Assembly: GCF_003345655.1 (NCBI RefSeq)
Contig: NZ_QQOH01000003.1
Span: 186,001-250,000 of the forward strand
DNA from: Motiliproteus coralliicola
GTDB lineage: Bacteria > Pseudomonadota > Gammaproteobacteria > Pseudomonadales > Balneatricaceae
Length of the DNA: 64,000 bases
Direction of reading: 5' to 3'
The notes under the pieces were generated by a model that made no database searches, was not told the DNA's origin, and was given only the letters and a program-made list of their open reading frames with translations. The translations under genes and the position numbers were made by a program. Below, piece after piece: positions 9,738 to 17,597 of the stretch. Numbering within the stretch: position 1 is the first letter of the stretch; every line of letters starts with the position of its first letter.

Positions 9738-10007
9738 CTAATAAAAACGGCAGCTACCAAAATAATAGCGGCAGAAAAGATACTGAAAAAAGAACGCCAA
9801 TATTGGCCACCATGCGCGATCAATGCTTTGGCCTGTTGTTTGCCAGAAGTAAAGAGAAACAGCAGCACAAGAAACTAAAACCGCACCAAGTGTGTAAAAG
9901 TTGAACCGCTGAAACGCCTTTCTTTTTTGTTGTGGAGGCTGAACACGTACAAACAGCCAAAAGCTTATGGCTAGTATCGGAAGTAGACTGGCTGATGCTA
10001 AAATCAT
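9738..10007 (-). CDS. Cassette gene: small membrane protein
   Basis: An 89-residue hydrophobic protein with two or three predicted membrane helices (about residues 3-20, 36-54 and 66-82). No recognised family. It begins about 9 bases after the GTTAGGC cassette boundary on the minus strand and is followed by the degenerate distal attC-like site, so it is the last cassette of the array. A membrane protein of unknown function is common cassette cargo; no further role can be supported. Confidence 0.55.
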   Translation of the reverse strand: MILASASLLPILAISFWLFVRVQPPQQKRKAFQRFNFYTLGAVLVSCAAVSLYFWQTTGQSIDRAWWPILAFFFQYLFCRYYFGSCRFY

Positions 10008-10015
10008 GTATGTAC

Positions 10016-10093
10016 GCCTAACGCCCTACATAAAGGGCCGGAGCGCAGCGACGGTCTAAGCCCGAAGGGCGACTTTTGATGTTTTTGTTAGGT
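10016..10093 (-). repeat. attC-like site
   Basis: A 78-base site whose minus-strand ends are ACCTAAC and GTTAGGC, both perfect matches to the core consensus. Its ACCTAAC is the exact complement of the GTTAGGT opening the same cassette at 10370-10376. The stop codon of the upstream gene lies inside the first core, typical of cassettes. Confidence 0.8.
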
Positions 10094-10363
10094 GTTTTCC
10101 AACTCAATGGGATTATCCCAAAGCTGACAGTCATTAGTTCGTTCCTTGAATTTAATTAGAGGCTCAATCGGTATGTCCCAACGCCTACAAATAACTAATA
10201 AGCGGATAGTTGCTTCTTCACTTATAGGGCTAACGAACTGAATAGTTAGCTTCGTTCCATGACCAACAACCTGATCAAAACCTTGAAGGTCGCTCAAACA
10301 CTCAAAAAAGAGATTTTCATCTTCCGGATCGTAAAAACTAGGCCCTTCTATGGTGATTTCCAT
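10088..10363 (-). CDS. Cassette gene: small soluble acidic protein
   Basis: A 91-residue acidic, soluble-looking protein starting MEITIEGPSFYDPEDE. No membrane segment, signal peptide or motif is recognised. It fills a cassette almost completely: the start lies 7 bases inside the 5' boundary and the stop overlaps the attC core. Similar short unknown proteins are typical integron cargo; I assign no function. Confidence 0.6.
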   Translation of the reverse strand: MEITIEGPSFYDPEDENLFFECLSDLQGFDQVVGHGTKLTIQFVSPISEEATIRLLVICRRWDIPIEPLIKFKERTNDCQLWDNPIELENT

Positions 10364-10369
10364 TTATAC

Positions 10370-10459
10370 ACCTAACGCCGCGCTAACGGACTGGTGCTTC
10401 GCAGCAGCGACAGTCCAAGACCAGCCAAGCTGGGCTGAGTGTTGAGTGCCTTGTTAAAT
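10370..10459 (-). repeat. attC-like site, 90 bases, near-duplicate of the site at 11412-11501
   Basis: Minus-strand ends are ATTTAAC and GTTAGGT. The interior closely matches the site at 11412-11501 along its whole length and folds as a long imperfect hairpin. High similarity between attC sites in one array is a hallmark of chromosomal integrons. Confidence 0.85.
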
Positions 10460-10463
10460 AGAA

Positions 10464-10826
10464 TCATGAGTATTGATACCCCATGTACCAAGTTAGCCCC
10501 GGCAAAGCATAAAGTGCGCCGAACCCAAAAAACATAACAAGGCCATCTAAACCACGAGTCTTTGCAAGATAATATGGCAGTACAAGTGGCCAAAAGATAA
10601 ACATGAAGAATCCGTACTCATAAGGCCAACCTTTGCCTGTTTTGTCACGGTCACACCACATGGCTATTAGAACAGTAAACAAGCACATCCATAGCGTATA
10701 GATGCTATCTGTAGACTCTATTTCATGCAGCCCCATGTAAAATTGCTGAGCTGCAAAAATCAAACTAAGCCCTATGATTGTTATTGCCAAATACTTGGGC
10801 GCTTTCTCCATGACATCCTTTTCCAT
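10464..10826 (-). CDS. Cassette gene: membrane protein with about four helices
   Basis: A 120-residue protein with hydrophobic stretches near residues 11-28, 38-54, 68-84 and 93-112, probably an inner-membrane protein. The first ATG overlaps the cassette boundary itself (GTTAAATG); a second ATG five codons later is an alternative start after AAAGGA. No recognised family. It is one complete cassette, flanked by attC-like sites on both sides. Confidence 0.58.
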   Translation of the reverse strand: MEKDVMEKAPKYLAITIIGLSLIFAAQQFYMGLHEIESTDSIYTLWMCLFTVLIAMWCDRDKTGKGWPYEYGFFMFIFWPLVLPYYLAKTRGLDGLVMFFGFGALYALPGLTWYMGYQYS

Positions 10827-10896
10827 TTAACGCCACGCTAACAGGAAAATTGCGAGCGCAGTGAGTATTTTTTCCTAGTTGAGCGTTTTGTTAGTA
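10825..10896 (-). repeat. attC-like site, short, unusual core
   Basis: A 72-base site with minus-strand ends TACTAAC and GTTAAAT. TACTAAC departs from RYYYAAC at the first base, but the cassette it closes opens with TTAGTA, which is exactly complementary, so the deviation is cassette-specific and supports genuine cassette origin. The stop codon of the upstream kinase-like gene lies inside the site. Confidence 0.75.
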
Positions 10897-11399
10897 CTTA
10901 TTACTTCACAAAACTCATTTATTTCTTCTCTGCTTTGAAGCCTTACCTTCTTTCCACAGAACTTTTCAAATAACTCATTGTGGTAAGAGTGAGATGTTTT
11001 GGTTTTCCTAGAATTGTACTCTGATGCCCACTGTAGAAGTTCATTGAAGCCCTTTTTGGCAGCGGCTGGGTCCGATAGTTTTTCGCTTACAGTCCCTCGA
11101 CTCAAAAGTCCTTCTCGACAATCCTTCCATGGGAGATCAAGAAATATCAAAAAACTGGCGACATCACAGAAAGGGGTAATCAGTTTTCCAAACACTCCTT
11201 CGACTACCCACTTCTCGCTCACTTTGATTCGCTGAAGCCTTTTATATACGTCGGCTTCATCCCTTTTTATCTGTAAGCCGCCAGCCTCCCAGAACACTTT
11301 GTCCAACCCTATATACGGTAGCTCCAATGACTCAGACAAGCACTCGCCTAGCCAAGACTTTCCAGAACCCGAGTTACCTATAATCAATATCCTTTGCAT
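10875..11399 (-). CDS. Cassette gene: P-loop kinase-like protein
   Basis: A 174-residue P-loop protein resembling the adenylate-kinase-like / FlaR-type topology modulation family. Walker A is GNSGSGKSWLG at residues 8-18 and a lid-like basic segment lies near 95-125. It probably phosphorylates or binds a small molecule or nucleotide; the substrate is unknown. I chose the ATG at 11397-11399 (MQRILIIG) over a TTG three codons upstream because P-loop proteins normally begin just before this strand. The C-terminus runs into the attC site, showing that the gene is cassette-borne. Confidence 0.75.
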   Translation of the reverse strand: MQRILIIGNSGSGKSWLGECLSESLELPYIGLDKVFWEAGGLQIKRDEADVYKRLQRIKVSEKWVVEGVFGKLITPFCDVASFLIFLDLPWKDCREGLLSRGTVSEKLSDPAAAKKGFNELLQWASEYNSRKTKTSHSYHNELFEKFCGKKVRLQSREEINEFCEVISTNKTLN

Positions 11400-11411
11400 C
11401 TGTCTCAAGAG

Positions 11412-11501
11412 TACTAACGCCGCGCTAACGGACTGGCGCTGCGTAGCAGCGCCAGTCCAAGAACAGCGAAGCTGGGCTGAGTGTTGAGCGCCTTGTTAAA
11501 T
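11412..11501 (-). repeat. attC-like site, 90 bases, near-duplicate of the site at 10370-10459
   Basis: Minus-strand ends are ATTTAAC and GTTAGTA. The central arms GACTGGCGCTGC and GCAGCGCCAGTC pair exactly, giving a long cruciform-forming stem as required for folded single-strand attC recombination. Confidence 0.85.
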
Positions 11502-11577
11502 GCAGAACGCTGCGCTGCTGTTGTGGTTTGGGTGTAAGCCATTACTTTATTCAGTTTGTTTTTGTTGTCTCTGGGAA

Positions 11578-11799
11578 TCACTTTGCACGCCACGTGATGT
11601 ATAGGACATACAAAGAAAAGCAAAGCATGCCAGCAAAAAACACATAGGATTCAGGAGGCTGCATTGTTATGAAGTGGCCCGTTCTTGTGCCGAAGCCTCC
11701 ATTGAAAAGAAGATCTAAGCCTAGCCAAACTGGCAATATTGCTAAAGCTAGACCACAGAGTTTTTTCACTAGAAAATCACTGTTTTTACGCATAGGCAT
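11578..11799 (-). CDS. Cassette gene: small membrane protein, first in array
   Basis: A 73-residue protein with two predicted membrane helices (about residues 12-31 and 50-68) and basic ends. The first ATG overlaps the cassette boundary GTTAAATG at 11797-11804; a second ATG two codons later is possible. There is about 75 bases of non-coding sequence before its attC. No family recognised. Confidence 0.52.
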   Translation of the reverse strand: MPMRKNSDFLVKKLCGLALAILPVWLGLDLLFNGGFGTRTGHFITMQPPESYVFFAGMLCFSLYVLYITWRAK

Positions 11800-11804
11800 T
11801 TAAC

Positions 11805-12176
11805 AGCCTGGTTATGATGACAACGTCCACATAACAATTATTAACGGGACGTCCATATATCCCGCGCTTAGAATCTTGCTGCTTCTCATAACCATTTGTT
11901 TATCTGGATAATTCTACGCCAAGTGTTCGATTAAGCCGCGGCAAATATGGACACCAGCCTATGCTCGAGACACAAACAAGGACAAGCCTGTAGAAAACAG
12001 AGCGTCAGAGTGGATTACGCGCATGTCATGATCTCCATTTCCATTCTTGCAGTCCTTTGCCGAGTCTATGACTGTTCGGCGTTATGGCAAGCCAAGGATC
12101 AGTCTTACCGATATTGGATCGAGTCTTTCAAAATCTTCCATTGAAGAACACAGATCCGTCGTTGGAATTTAGAGAC
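11805..12176. other. 372-base gap with no gene, upstream edge of cassette array
   Basis: No convincing coding region on either strand. It starts at the first cassette boundary and is where an attI site and integrase would be expected, but no integrase or fragment is readable. It contains a near-direct repeat (AACGTCCACATA and GACGTCCATATA, near 11820-11860). A promoter for the cassettes may lie here, but no good -35/-10 pair is evident. Confidence 0.4.
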
Positions 12177-13877
12177 TTAGTTCGTCTCTTTCAATTCCGG
12201 CTGATAGCAGATGTCTCCGTCAACCAGGCTGTAGCCCCCGCCTTCGTGCTGTTGCTGGTTCTTCAACTGGTTGTCATCGGCCGACAGTGTCACACCCGGA
12301 TACAGGGTCTTGCGGGCGATCAGTTCGACCCCGGCAAACAGCCCCTTGCGCTTCTCCTTGAGCTCTTGCCGCTTTTGATCCCATTCCACGGCTTGGTTAC
12401 CGACCTCAATACTCTGCCGCAGTGCCTGCTTGTAGGCCTTCTGGTTCTCTGGGGTTTTGGGCTGGGATGACAGGCTGCTCAGTTGCTCTTTCACCTCGGC
12501 CAGCTGCTGCTCCTGCTGCTCGACCGCATCAACCAACTGCGCCATCTGCTGGTCAATCTCAGCCACCGCCGCCGGATACAACTCAACCTGGGTCGGAATA
12601 AAGGCGTCGGTCCCGATATCCCCGCTGACCAACTGCTTGCCGACCCGACTGACACCGCCGATCAGCTTGGCGTTACGATCACCGCTACGACCCACTTTAA
12701 GTGATTGCCGGGCCTGACTCAGGCAGTGGATCAGCTGCTTATCGACCAGGATGTCGCCTTCGGATTGCAGTCGCGCATATTGGGCAAAGCCGACATGGAT
12801 ATCGCCCTTGGCGTAGAGCTCGCAAGTCAGATCTTCACTATCGAAGTGGTGATCATCGTCGGAGCGTTGATGCCCCACCACCCCCTTGCGGACCTGCAGG
12901 TCGCCCCCGGCCTGTAGATAAGCCGACTGGATCGAACCACCGATGGTGATGTCGCCACTGGCCACCACCTTCATCATCTCGGCCACATCCCCGCGGACCA
13001 CCACACTGCCGTCAAACTCGATATGACCACTCTCGACGTCAACCTGGGATACAACATAGATGTTATCGACCCGCATCCCTCCGGGGATCTCCACCGGTAG
13101 GCCGGCCCGGGCGGCGATCAACTGCTTGCCGTCGGCTGACAACTCCACCCCTTCGGATTCGACAAATTCCGCCTCGCGGCCAGGCTCAGCCTCCAGCACC
13201 TGACCACAGACGTCCGCGCCTGGCTCACCCGCTCCCGGCGGCACCAGCTCCATCAACAGGTCGCCCTGCTGCACGCTGGGTATCTCGCCGTAATCGAGCA
13301 GGTCGATCAAGCCCTCCTGATGCTGGCTTGGGCGGTCGGTGGTATGGGAGGTTTCGATCAGGCTGTTCCAATGCCCGTTGCGGCCTTTGACCGCCGCACG
13401 CCCCTTGGCGATCACCGCACTGTGCAGCGAACCGGGTTCGGCCCGGTAAGCCTTCTTCATCAGTTGGGACGCGGCCTGGGTATCGATCCCATGCCGGATA
13501 CCGGCTTTAACCAGGGCCCGTTTAAAGCAAGGCGCATCCACCGGCGCGCCGCCATAGGCGCTGCAGATCTGAGCTTCGACCCGCATTCGGTCTTCACTGA
13601 GTTTGAGTTTGAGTTCGGCATCGATTCGGGTTGCCAGAGTCACGGTGGTGGTAACACCCACCGGGCTGTCCAGGTCACTGCTCGCTAGGCTCTTGGCGCT
13701 GCTGAGGAGTTGCTGCAGCGCTTCACTATCGAGTTTGAAGCGGCGGTAATCAGAAGCCTGGATCAGGGCTAGAAGCTGTTCACGGCTGGGGGCGTCTTGA
13801 CGACGCAATGCGTCGACGACAATCTCGGCCTGAAGTTGTTGCTGATCCGCTGATAAGCTAAACCGAATTGCGTCCAC
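12177..13877 (-). CDS. FapA / DUF342 family protein
   Basis: About 566 residues. The centre (about 190-400) is a Gly- and Val-rich right-handed beta-helix-like repeat (DGSVVVRGDV, ASGDITIGGSI, AGGDLQVRKGV), characteristic of the FapA (DUF342) family. It is followed by a Gln/Glu/Lys-rich coiled coil near 440-520. Members are linked to polar flagellum placement and cell-surface or signalling functions in Vibrio-type bacteria; the role here is inferred. The GTG at 13875-13877 is preferred because GGAGG lies six bases upstream. It is a single gene between the cassette array and cvfB. Confidence 0.85.
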   Translation of the reverse strand: MDAIRFSLSADQQQLQAEIVVDALRRQDAPSREQLLALIQASDYRRFKLDSEALQQLLSSAKSLASSDLDSPVGVTTTVTLATRIDAELKLKLSEDRMRVEAQICSAYGGAPVDAPCFKRALVKAGIRHGIDTQAASQLMKKAYRAEPGSLHSAVIAKGRAAVKGRNGHWNSLIETSHTTDRPSQHQEGLIDLLDYGEIPSVQQGDLLMELVPPGAGEPGADVCGQVLEAEPGREAEFVESEGVELSADGKQLIAARAGLPVEIPGGMRVDNIYVVSQVDVESGHIEFDGSVVVRGDVAEMMKVVASGDITIGGSIQSAYLQAGGDLQVRKGVVGHQRSDDDHHFDSEDLTCELYAKGDIHVGFAQYARLQSEGDILVDKQLIHCLSQARQSLKVGRSGDRNAKLIGGVSRVGKQLVSGDIGTDAFIPTQVELYPAAVAEIDQQMAQLVDAVEQQEQQLAEVKEQLSSLSSQPKTPENQKAYKQALRQSIEVGNQAVEWDQKRQELKEKRKGLFAGVELIARKTLYPGVTLSADDNQLKNQQQHEGGGYSLVDGDICYQPELKETN

Positions 13878-14012
13878 AGTATCCTCCAATGATCGATTTC
13901 CTAGGCTCCACTACCTTGAGCCTCAAACAGAGCCCGCATAACCTGACACAAAACAGGGTTTTATGCTTCTGTTTATTATCGACCGTTGCGACGATATCTA
14001 CAGCGCTACGGG

Positions 14013-14889
14013 TCAGGGCGAATCAATCAGGCGGATACCCTCGGGTTCGATGTCGATGCGGCGCTGCTTGTAGAGGGTGCCAATTGCCATCTTGTACTTC
14101 TTCTTGCTGACCCCAAAGCGTTTCTTGATCAACTCGGGATCGGAGCGGTCGGATAATGGCAGGAAGCCACCCTGCTGCTGCAACTGTTGCAGAATCCGTT
14201 CAGCCAGCCCCGTCACCGGGGCAAAGCCGGGCTGTTCGAGCAGCAGGTCGATCTTTCCGTCTGACCGTACCTGCTTGATATAACCGCTGAGCGGCTGCCC
14301 ATAGTGTAGTTTGCGGAACAGGTCCTTGTTATGTACCAGCCCCCAATACTGCTGATCAACAATCGCCTTGACTCCCAGATCGGTACGCTCGGCGATCAAC
14401 AGATTGACCTTGTGATGGTTGCGATAGCTGCAGGGTTCAGGATTCAGGAAACGATCCAGCTTGGTAGAGGCGGCAATGCGGTTGGTGTTATCGAGGTAGA
14501 CGGCCACGATCACCGTTTGGCCTTCGCTAACCGGATTGCGCTGCTGTTGAAACGGCAACAACAGATCCTTGGGCAGGCCCCAATCCAGGAATGCACCCAC
14601 CGGCCCGGTCGAGACCACTTTCAGCGCCGCAATTCCACCCACCTGAACCAGCGGTTCCACGGTGGTTGCGATCAGATCATCCTCGGAGTCCAGGTAGACG
14701 AAGACATCGACCTCGTCACCTTCGGACACCCCCTCGGGCACATAGCGTCGCGGCAGCAGTACCGTACCGAAACGACCAGCTTCCAGAAACAAGCCGATAT
14801 CCCGGTCACGCTTGACCGTCAGGCGGTTATAGCGGCCGATCTGAAGTTCAGTATCGCGGTTACCCGATGAGTAGATCTCGTTAGTCATA
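14013..14889 (-). CDS. CvfB-type S1-like RNA-binding protein
   Basis: A 292-residue protein of the CvfB/YitL family: three tandem S1-like OB-fold domains followed by a C-terminal winged-helix domain (ending YKMAIGTLYKQRRIDIEP). The motif GAFLDWGLPKDLLLPF, around residue 80, is the family signature. Staphylococcal CvfB binds RNA and affects virulence gene expression; in gammaproteobacteria the function is unknown. I prefer the ATG at 14887-14889 (MTNEIYSSG) to an upstream TTG. It precedes the degenerate ABC gene on the same strand with about 90 bases between. Confidence 0.85.
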
Positions 14890-14978
14890 GACTGCACACT
14901 TAGGCTGGCAAACCCTGCCAAATGCGGCCGGGGCTGCCCGGGACAAGCCCGGAGGGATTGGAAAAACGCGCCAGTGTA

Positions 14979-17594
14979 TCACGCCGGCCGCAGCTCCCGT
15001 AACTCGCCATGGCCCAGTTCCAGAATCCGATCGAAGCCGTCGGCCTGGTCGGCCCGACCGCTGAGCAGAATCAAACCGCGACCGATCTGCAGTTGGCGTA
15101 CATTGGTCAGCAAGCGTTTTTCGGTATTGGGATCCAGGCCATTGAGGGCATCGTTAAGGATCAGCACATCCGGTTGCTTGATCAGCACTCGAGCCAGCGC
15201 CAGTTTCTGACGTTGCGCCTGGGACAGCCTCGATCCGGCGGTGCCGACCTGAAAGTCCAGCCCTACCTGCTGGATACTCTCCTCCAGCCCCAGCTGTTCG
15301 ACCACCCGCTGTACCAGCTCGGTTACCCGGCGCCGCGCTGATGCCTGGCCGTAGGCCAATCGACCAAACAGCATATTATCCATCAGGCTCAGGCGGTTGT
15401 TGAAACGCTCCAGGGCGAAGAAATCGATCTGCAGATCCGCATCGGTTTGCTCAGCCAGCTGTGCCGCCAGCTTATGTCGGGCTTGGACGATCTGCTGTTG
15501 AATGGTCGAATCGATCAAGCCCAAACGATGTCGTGCCGGACAGAGCTGGAAGGTCAGGGCCAGGAATTTGCTACAGCACTCAACATCTTCAAGGTCTATG
15601 CCGTCAGCGGTCTTATTCAACAAGGCTCGATAGTCCGGCAGGTCCTCATGATGGATAAAGCTGAAGCGTTCGAACAGGTCACTGTCCGGCTCCACGTCGG
15701 AGAACAGATCAACCATGATCTCGGTGACTTTACGGCCGATTTTGACAAAGTCCTCGTATAAGCCAGCCTGTTCCAGGAACTCACGCACCGTCGGGCTGGC
15801 AGCCTCGGTGTGGGTGTCCCTAGGATTATCCGTCGTACCGAACAGGATATTTTCCTGCACCGTCAGGTTGGTGTTATAGCGATCCCAATCGAACGGCTCC
15901 ACCAGATCTTTGAAGTTGGGCTCACCCAGTTGCTCGCGGATCAGCTGCCGAGCCTGCAACACCTGCTGCTCAATCTGATCGCAATCCTGCTGTTCCAGCC
16001 GACCGGCCAAGCCCATCTGGAACAGATCCGCCCCCAGGTCGGCGGTATCGATCGCCTGCTGAATCCGGGCTTTGAAAGCCCGCTGATCGGTCAGTTCGAG
16101 ACTGTCCAGATCGAACCAGTTGCCGTGCGGATCCTGAATACTGTTTCCCGACTGTCTGGCCCGCAGCTGCATCCGCTCACGTTCTGCATCGGTTTCGGCA
16201 GGTTCAAGTTCTCGATTGCGTAATGGATAGAGCAGGTTATCCCGGATCGAACCACTGAACAGATGGGCACCGGCGGCCACATAGCCCACATGATTGGCCA
16301 TCGCCGATTCCGGTAACTGGTCCAACTCTGCGCCGGCCAGTGCCAGCCCCCCCTGGGACGGCGTTAACAGCCGTACCAGCAGCTCGCCTAACTCCTGTCG
16401 ACCGCTGCCTTCGGCGCCGATTAACGCATTGTGACGGGTGATATCCAGCTCAAAACTGAGTCGCCCAAAGCGACTCTCGCCCTCGTCTTCGGCATATCCG
16501 AGTCGGGTTGCCTTCCAGCCCCCTTGAGACAGGTCCAACGACAGCCGGGGAGCGTCCAGCAGCTTCTGCTCCATCATCCCGTCGGCCTCGAACATCTCGA
16601 CCACCTGTTCGTACTTGATCCGAACATCTTCCTTGGTCTGGTAGTACTTCAGCAGCTCTTTCCAGGGAGCATTCAGATCTTTATAGGCCGCCAACACCGC
16701 CACCAGAGCACCGAGTGAAAGCTCTCCCTGAATCACGTAGTAACCGCCGGCGCTGTAGAAGAAGAACGGGGTTACCTGGGCGAGAAAGTTATTCAGAAAC
16801 TTGATAAAGAACTTTTTCTTGTAGATCTCGAAACGGATCTCAAAAATCCGCCCCAGCCGCGAGCTGATCTCGGCACGCTCGTAATGACTGGTGTCATTGG
16901 CGTGCACTTCGCGAATACCCGAAATGGTGTCACCGATCCGGTCACCCAGCTGGCGCGCCGCCAACACCCGCTGTTTACCGAGCTGGTTAACCTTGCGCTG
17001 CAGCTTCGGAATAATATAGAGCTGAAACGGATACAACACCGTGGCGGCTGCGCCCAACAACGGATCCTGGTTGAAGATAAAAAAGATGTAGGTCAGCAGA
17101 ATACCGCCCTGGAACGCCGGCAGCGCAAACGCCTCACCGATAAAGCCACCCAGGGGTTCGGTTTCGGCGGTGATGATCGGAATCACCTCCCCCTGGCTCA
17201 GGCGCTTAAAACGGGGCAGCGGAAAACGCAGCACCTGGCAGAACAGATCGTAGCGCAGCCGTCGCAGCATCCGCTCGCCCACCACCCCACGATAGACATT
17301 GAGCACGTATTTGATCGCGCCGTTGATCAGTACCAACCCCAAAAATAACCCGCACAGCAGGAACAGATAGCTGACCTGATCCATCGGCCAACCAAACAAC
17401 TGCTCCGGAATGTCCACTCCACCAATCGCGTTGTTGATGATCAGCTTGGGGACTTCCAGCGACGCGTAAACAAAGGGGAAAGACAGCAGGGTCAGCGCCA
17501 GAATCAATATTTGATCGCGCTTGGTATGCCGCAAAATAAACTTAAAAATCGACGGATCCATGGTCCGACCCGAACGCGGTTCCTTGTTCTGCAT
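14979..17594 (-). CDS. ABC exporter-like protein with degenerate, expanded nucleotide-binding domain
   Basis: An 871-residue protein: a six-helix exporter-type membrane domain (about residues 25-310), then an NBD with none of the usual catalytic residues. The Walker A position reads GAEGSGRQ (393-400, Lys to Arg, Ser/Thr to Gln), the Q-loop Gln is absent (GYVAAGAHLF), the signature is LSQAQ (790), Walker B is LILNDALN (Asp-Glu to Asn-Asp) and the switch His is replaced (LLSGRAD). About 300 extra residues separate Q-loop and signature and carry two copies of a segment F-x3-R-[YF]-N-x2-L-[ST]-x3-[ED]-N-[IM]-LFG (near 568-586 and 727-745), echoing IRDNLLY at 450. ATP hydrolysis looks unlikely. 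It lies 3 bases after the binding-protein gene. Confidence 0.85.
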   Translation of the reverse strand: MQNKEPRSGRTMDPSIFKFILRHTKRDQILILALTLLSFPFVYASLEVPKLIINNAIGGVDIPEQLFGWPMDQVSYLFLLCGLFLGLVLINGAIKYVLNVYRGVVGERMLRRLRYDLFCQVLRFPLPRFKRLSQGEVIPIITAETEPLGGFIGEAFALPAFQGGILLTYIFFIFNQDPLLGAAATVLYPFQLYIIPKLQRKVNQLGKQRVLAARQLGDRIGDTISGIREVHANDTSHYERAEISSRLGRIFEIRFEIYKKKFFIKFLNNFLAQVTPFFFYSAGGYYVIQGELSLGALVAVLAAYKDLNAPWKELLKYYQTKEDVRIKYEQVVEMFEADGMMEQKLLDAPRLSLDLSQGGWKATRLGYAEDEGESRFGRLSFELDITRHNALIGAEGSGRQELGELLVRLLTPSQGGLALAGAELDQLPESAMANHVGYVAAGAHLFSGSIRDNLLYPLRNRELEPAETDAERERMQLRARQSGNSIQDPHGNWFDLDSLELTDQRAFKARIQQAIDTADLGADLFQMGLAGRLEQQDCDQIEQQVLQARQLIREQLGEPNFKDLVEPFDWDRYNTNLTVQENILFGTTDNPRDTHTEAASPTVREFLEQAGLYEDFVKIGRKVTEIMVDLFSDVEPDSDLFERFSFIHHEDLPDYRALLNKTADGIDLEDVECCSKFLALTFQLCPARHRLGLIDSTIQQQIVQARHKLAAQLAEQTDADLQIDFFALERFNNRLSLMDNMLFGRLAYGQASARRRVTELVQRVVEQLGLEESIQQVGLDFQVGTAGSRLSQAQRQKLALARVLIKQPDVLILNDALNGLDPNTEKRLLTNVRQLQIGRGLILLSGRADQADGFDRILELGHGELRELRPA

Positions 17595-17597
17595 CCT

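Larger units (their letters stand above)
9614..11804 (-). mobile_element. Integron-type gene cassette array without integrase (CALIN-like)
   Basis: Five small genes, all on the minus strand, alternate with five attC-like sites of 72-90 bases. Each site is bounded by RYYYAAC and GTTRRRY-type core sites and has internal inverted repeats. Four of five cassettes show the diagnostic mirror: the six bases opening the cassette (TTAAAT, TTAGTA, TTAAAT, TTAGGT) are complementary to the core at that same cassette's own downstream end, as expected if each circularised independently. The block is clearly more AT-rich than its flanks and none of the genes is housekeeping. No intI-like gene is in the window, so this is a CALIN or the distal end of a larger integron. 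Confidence 0.82.

Noticed and set aside
11805-12176. Integron integrase or attI at the upstream end of the array
   Set aside because: No tyrosine-recombinase reading frame or fragment is visible on either strand, and the sequence shows no clear attI pattern.
12084-12470. Plus-strand reading frame of 128 codons
   Set aside because: It mostly overlaps the 3' end of the fapA-like gene antisense and has no ribosome site or recognisable product.
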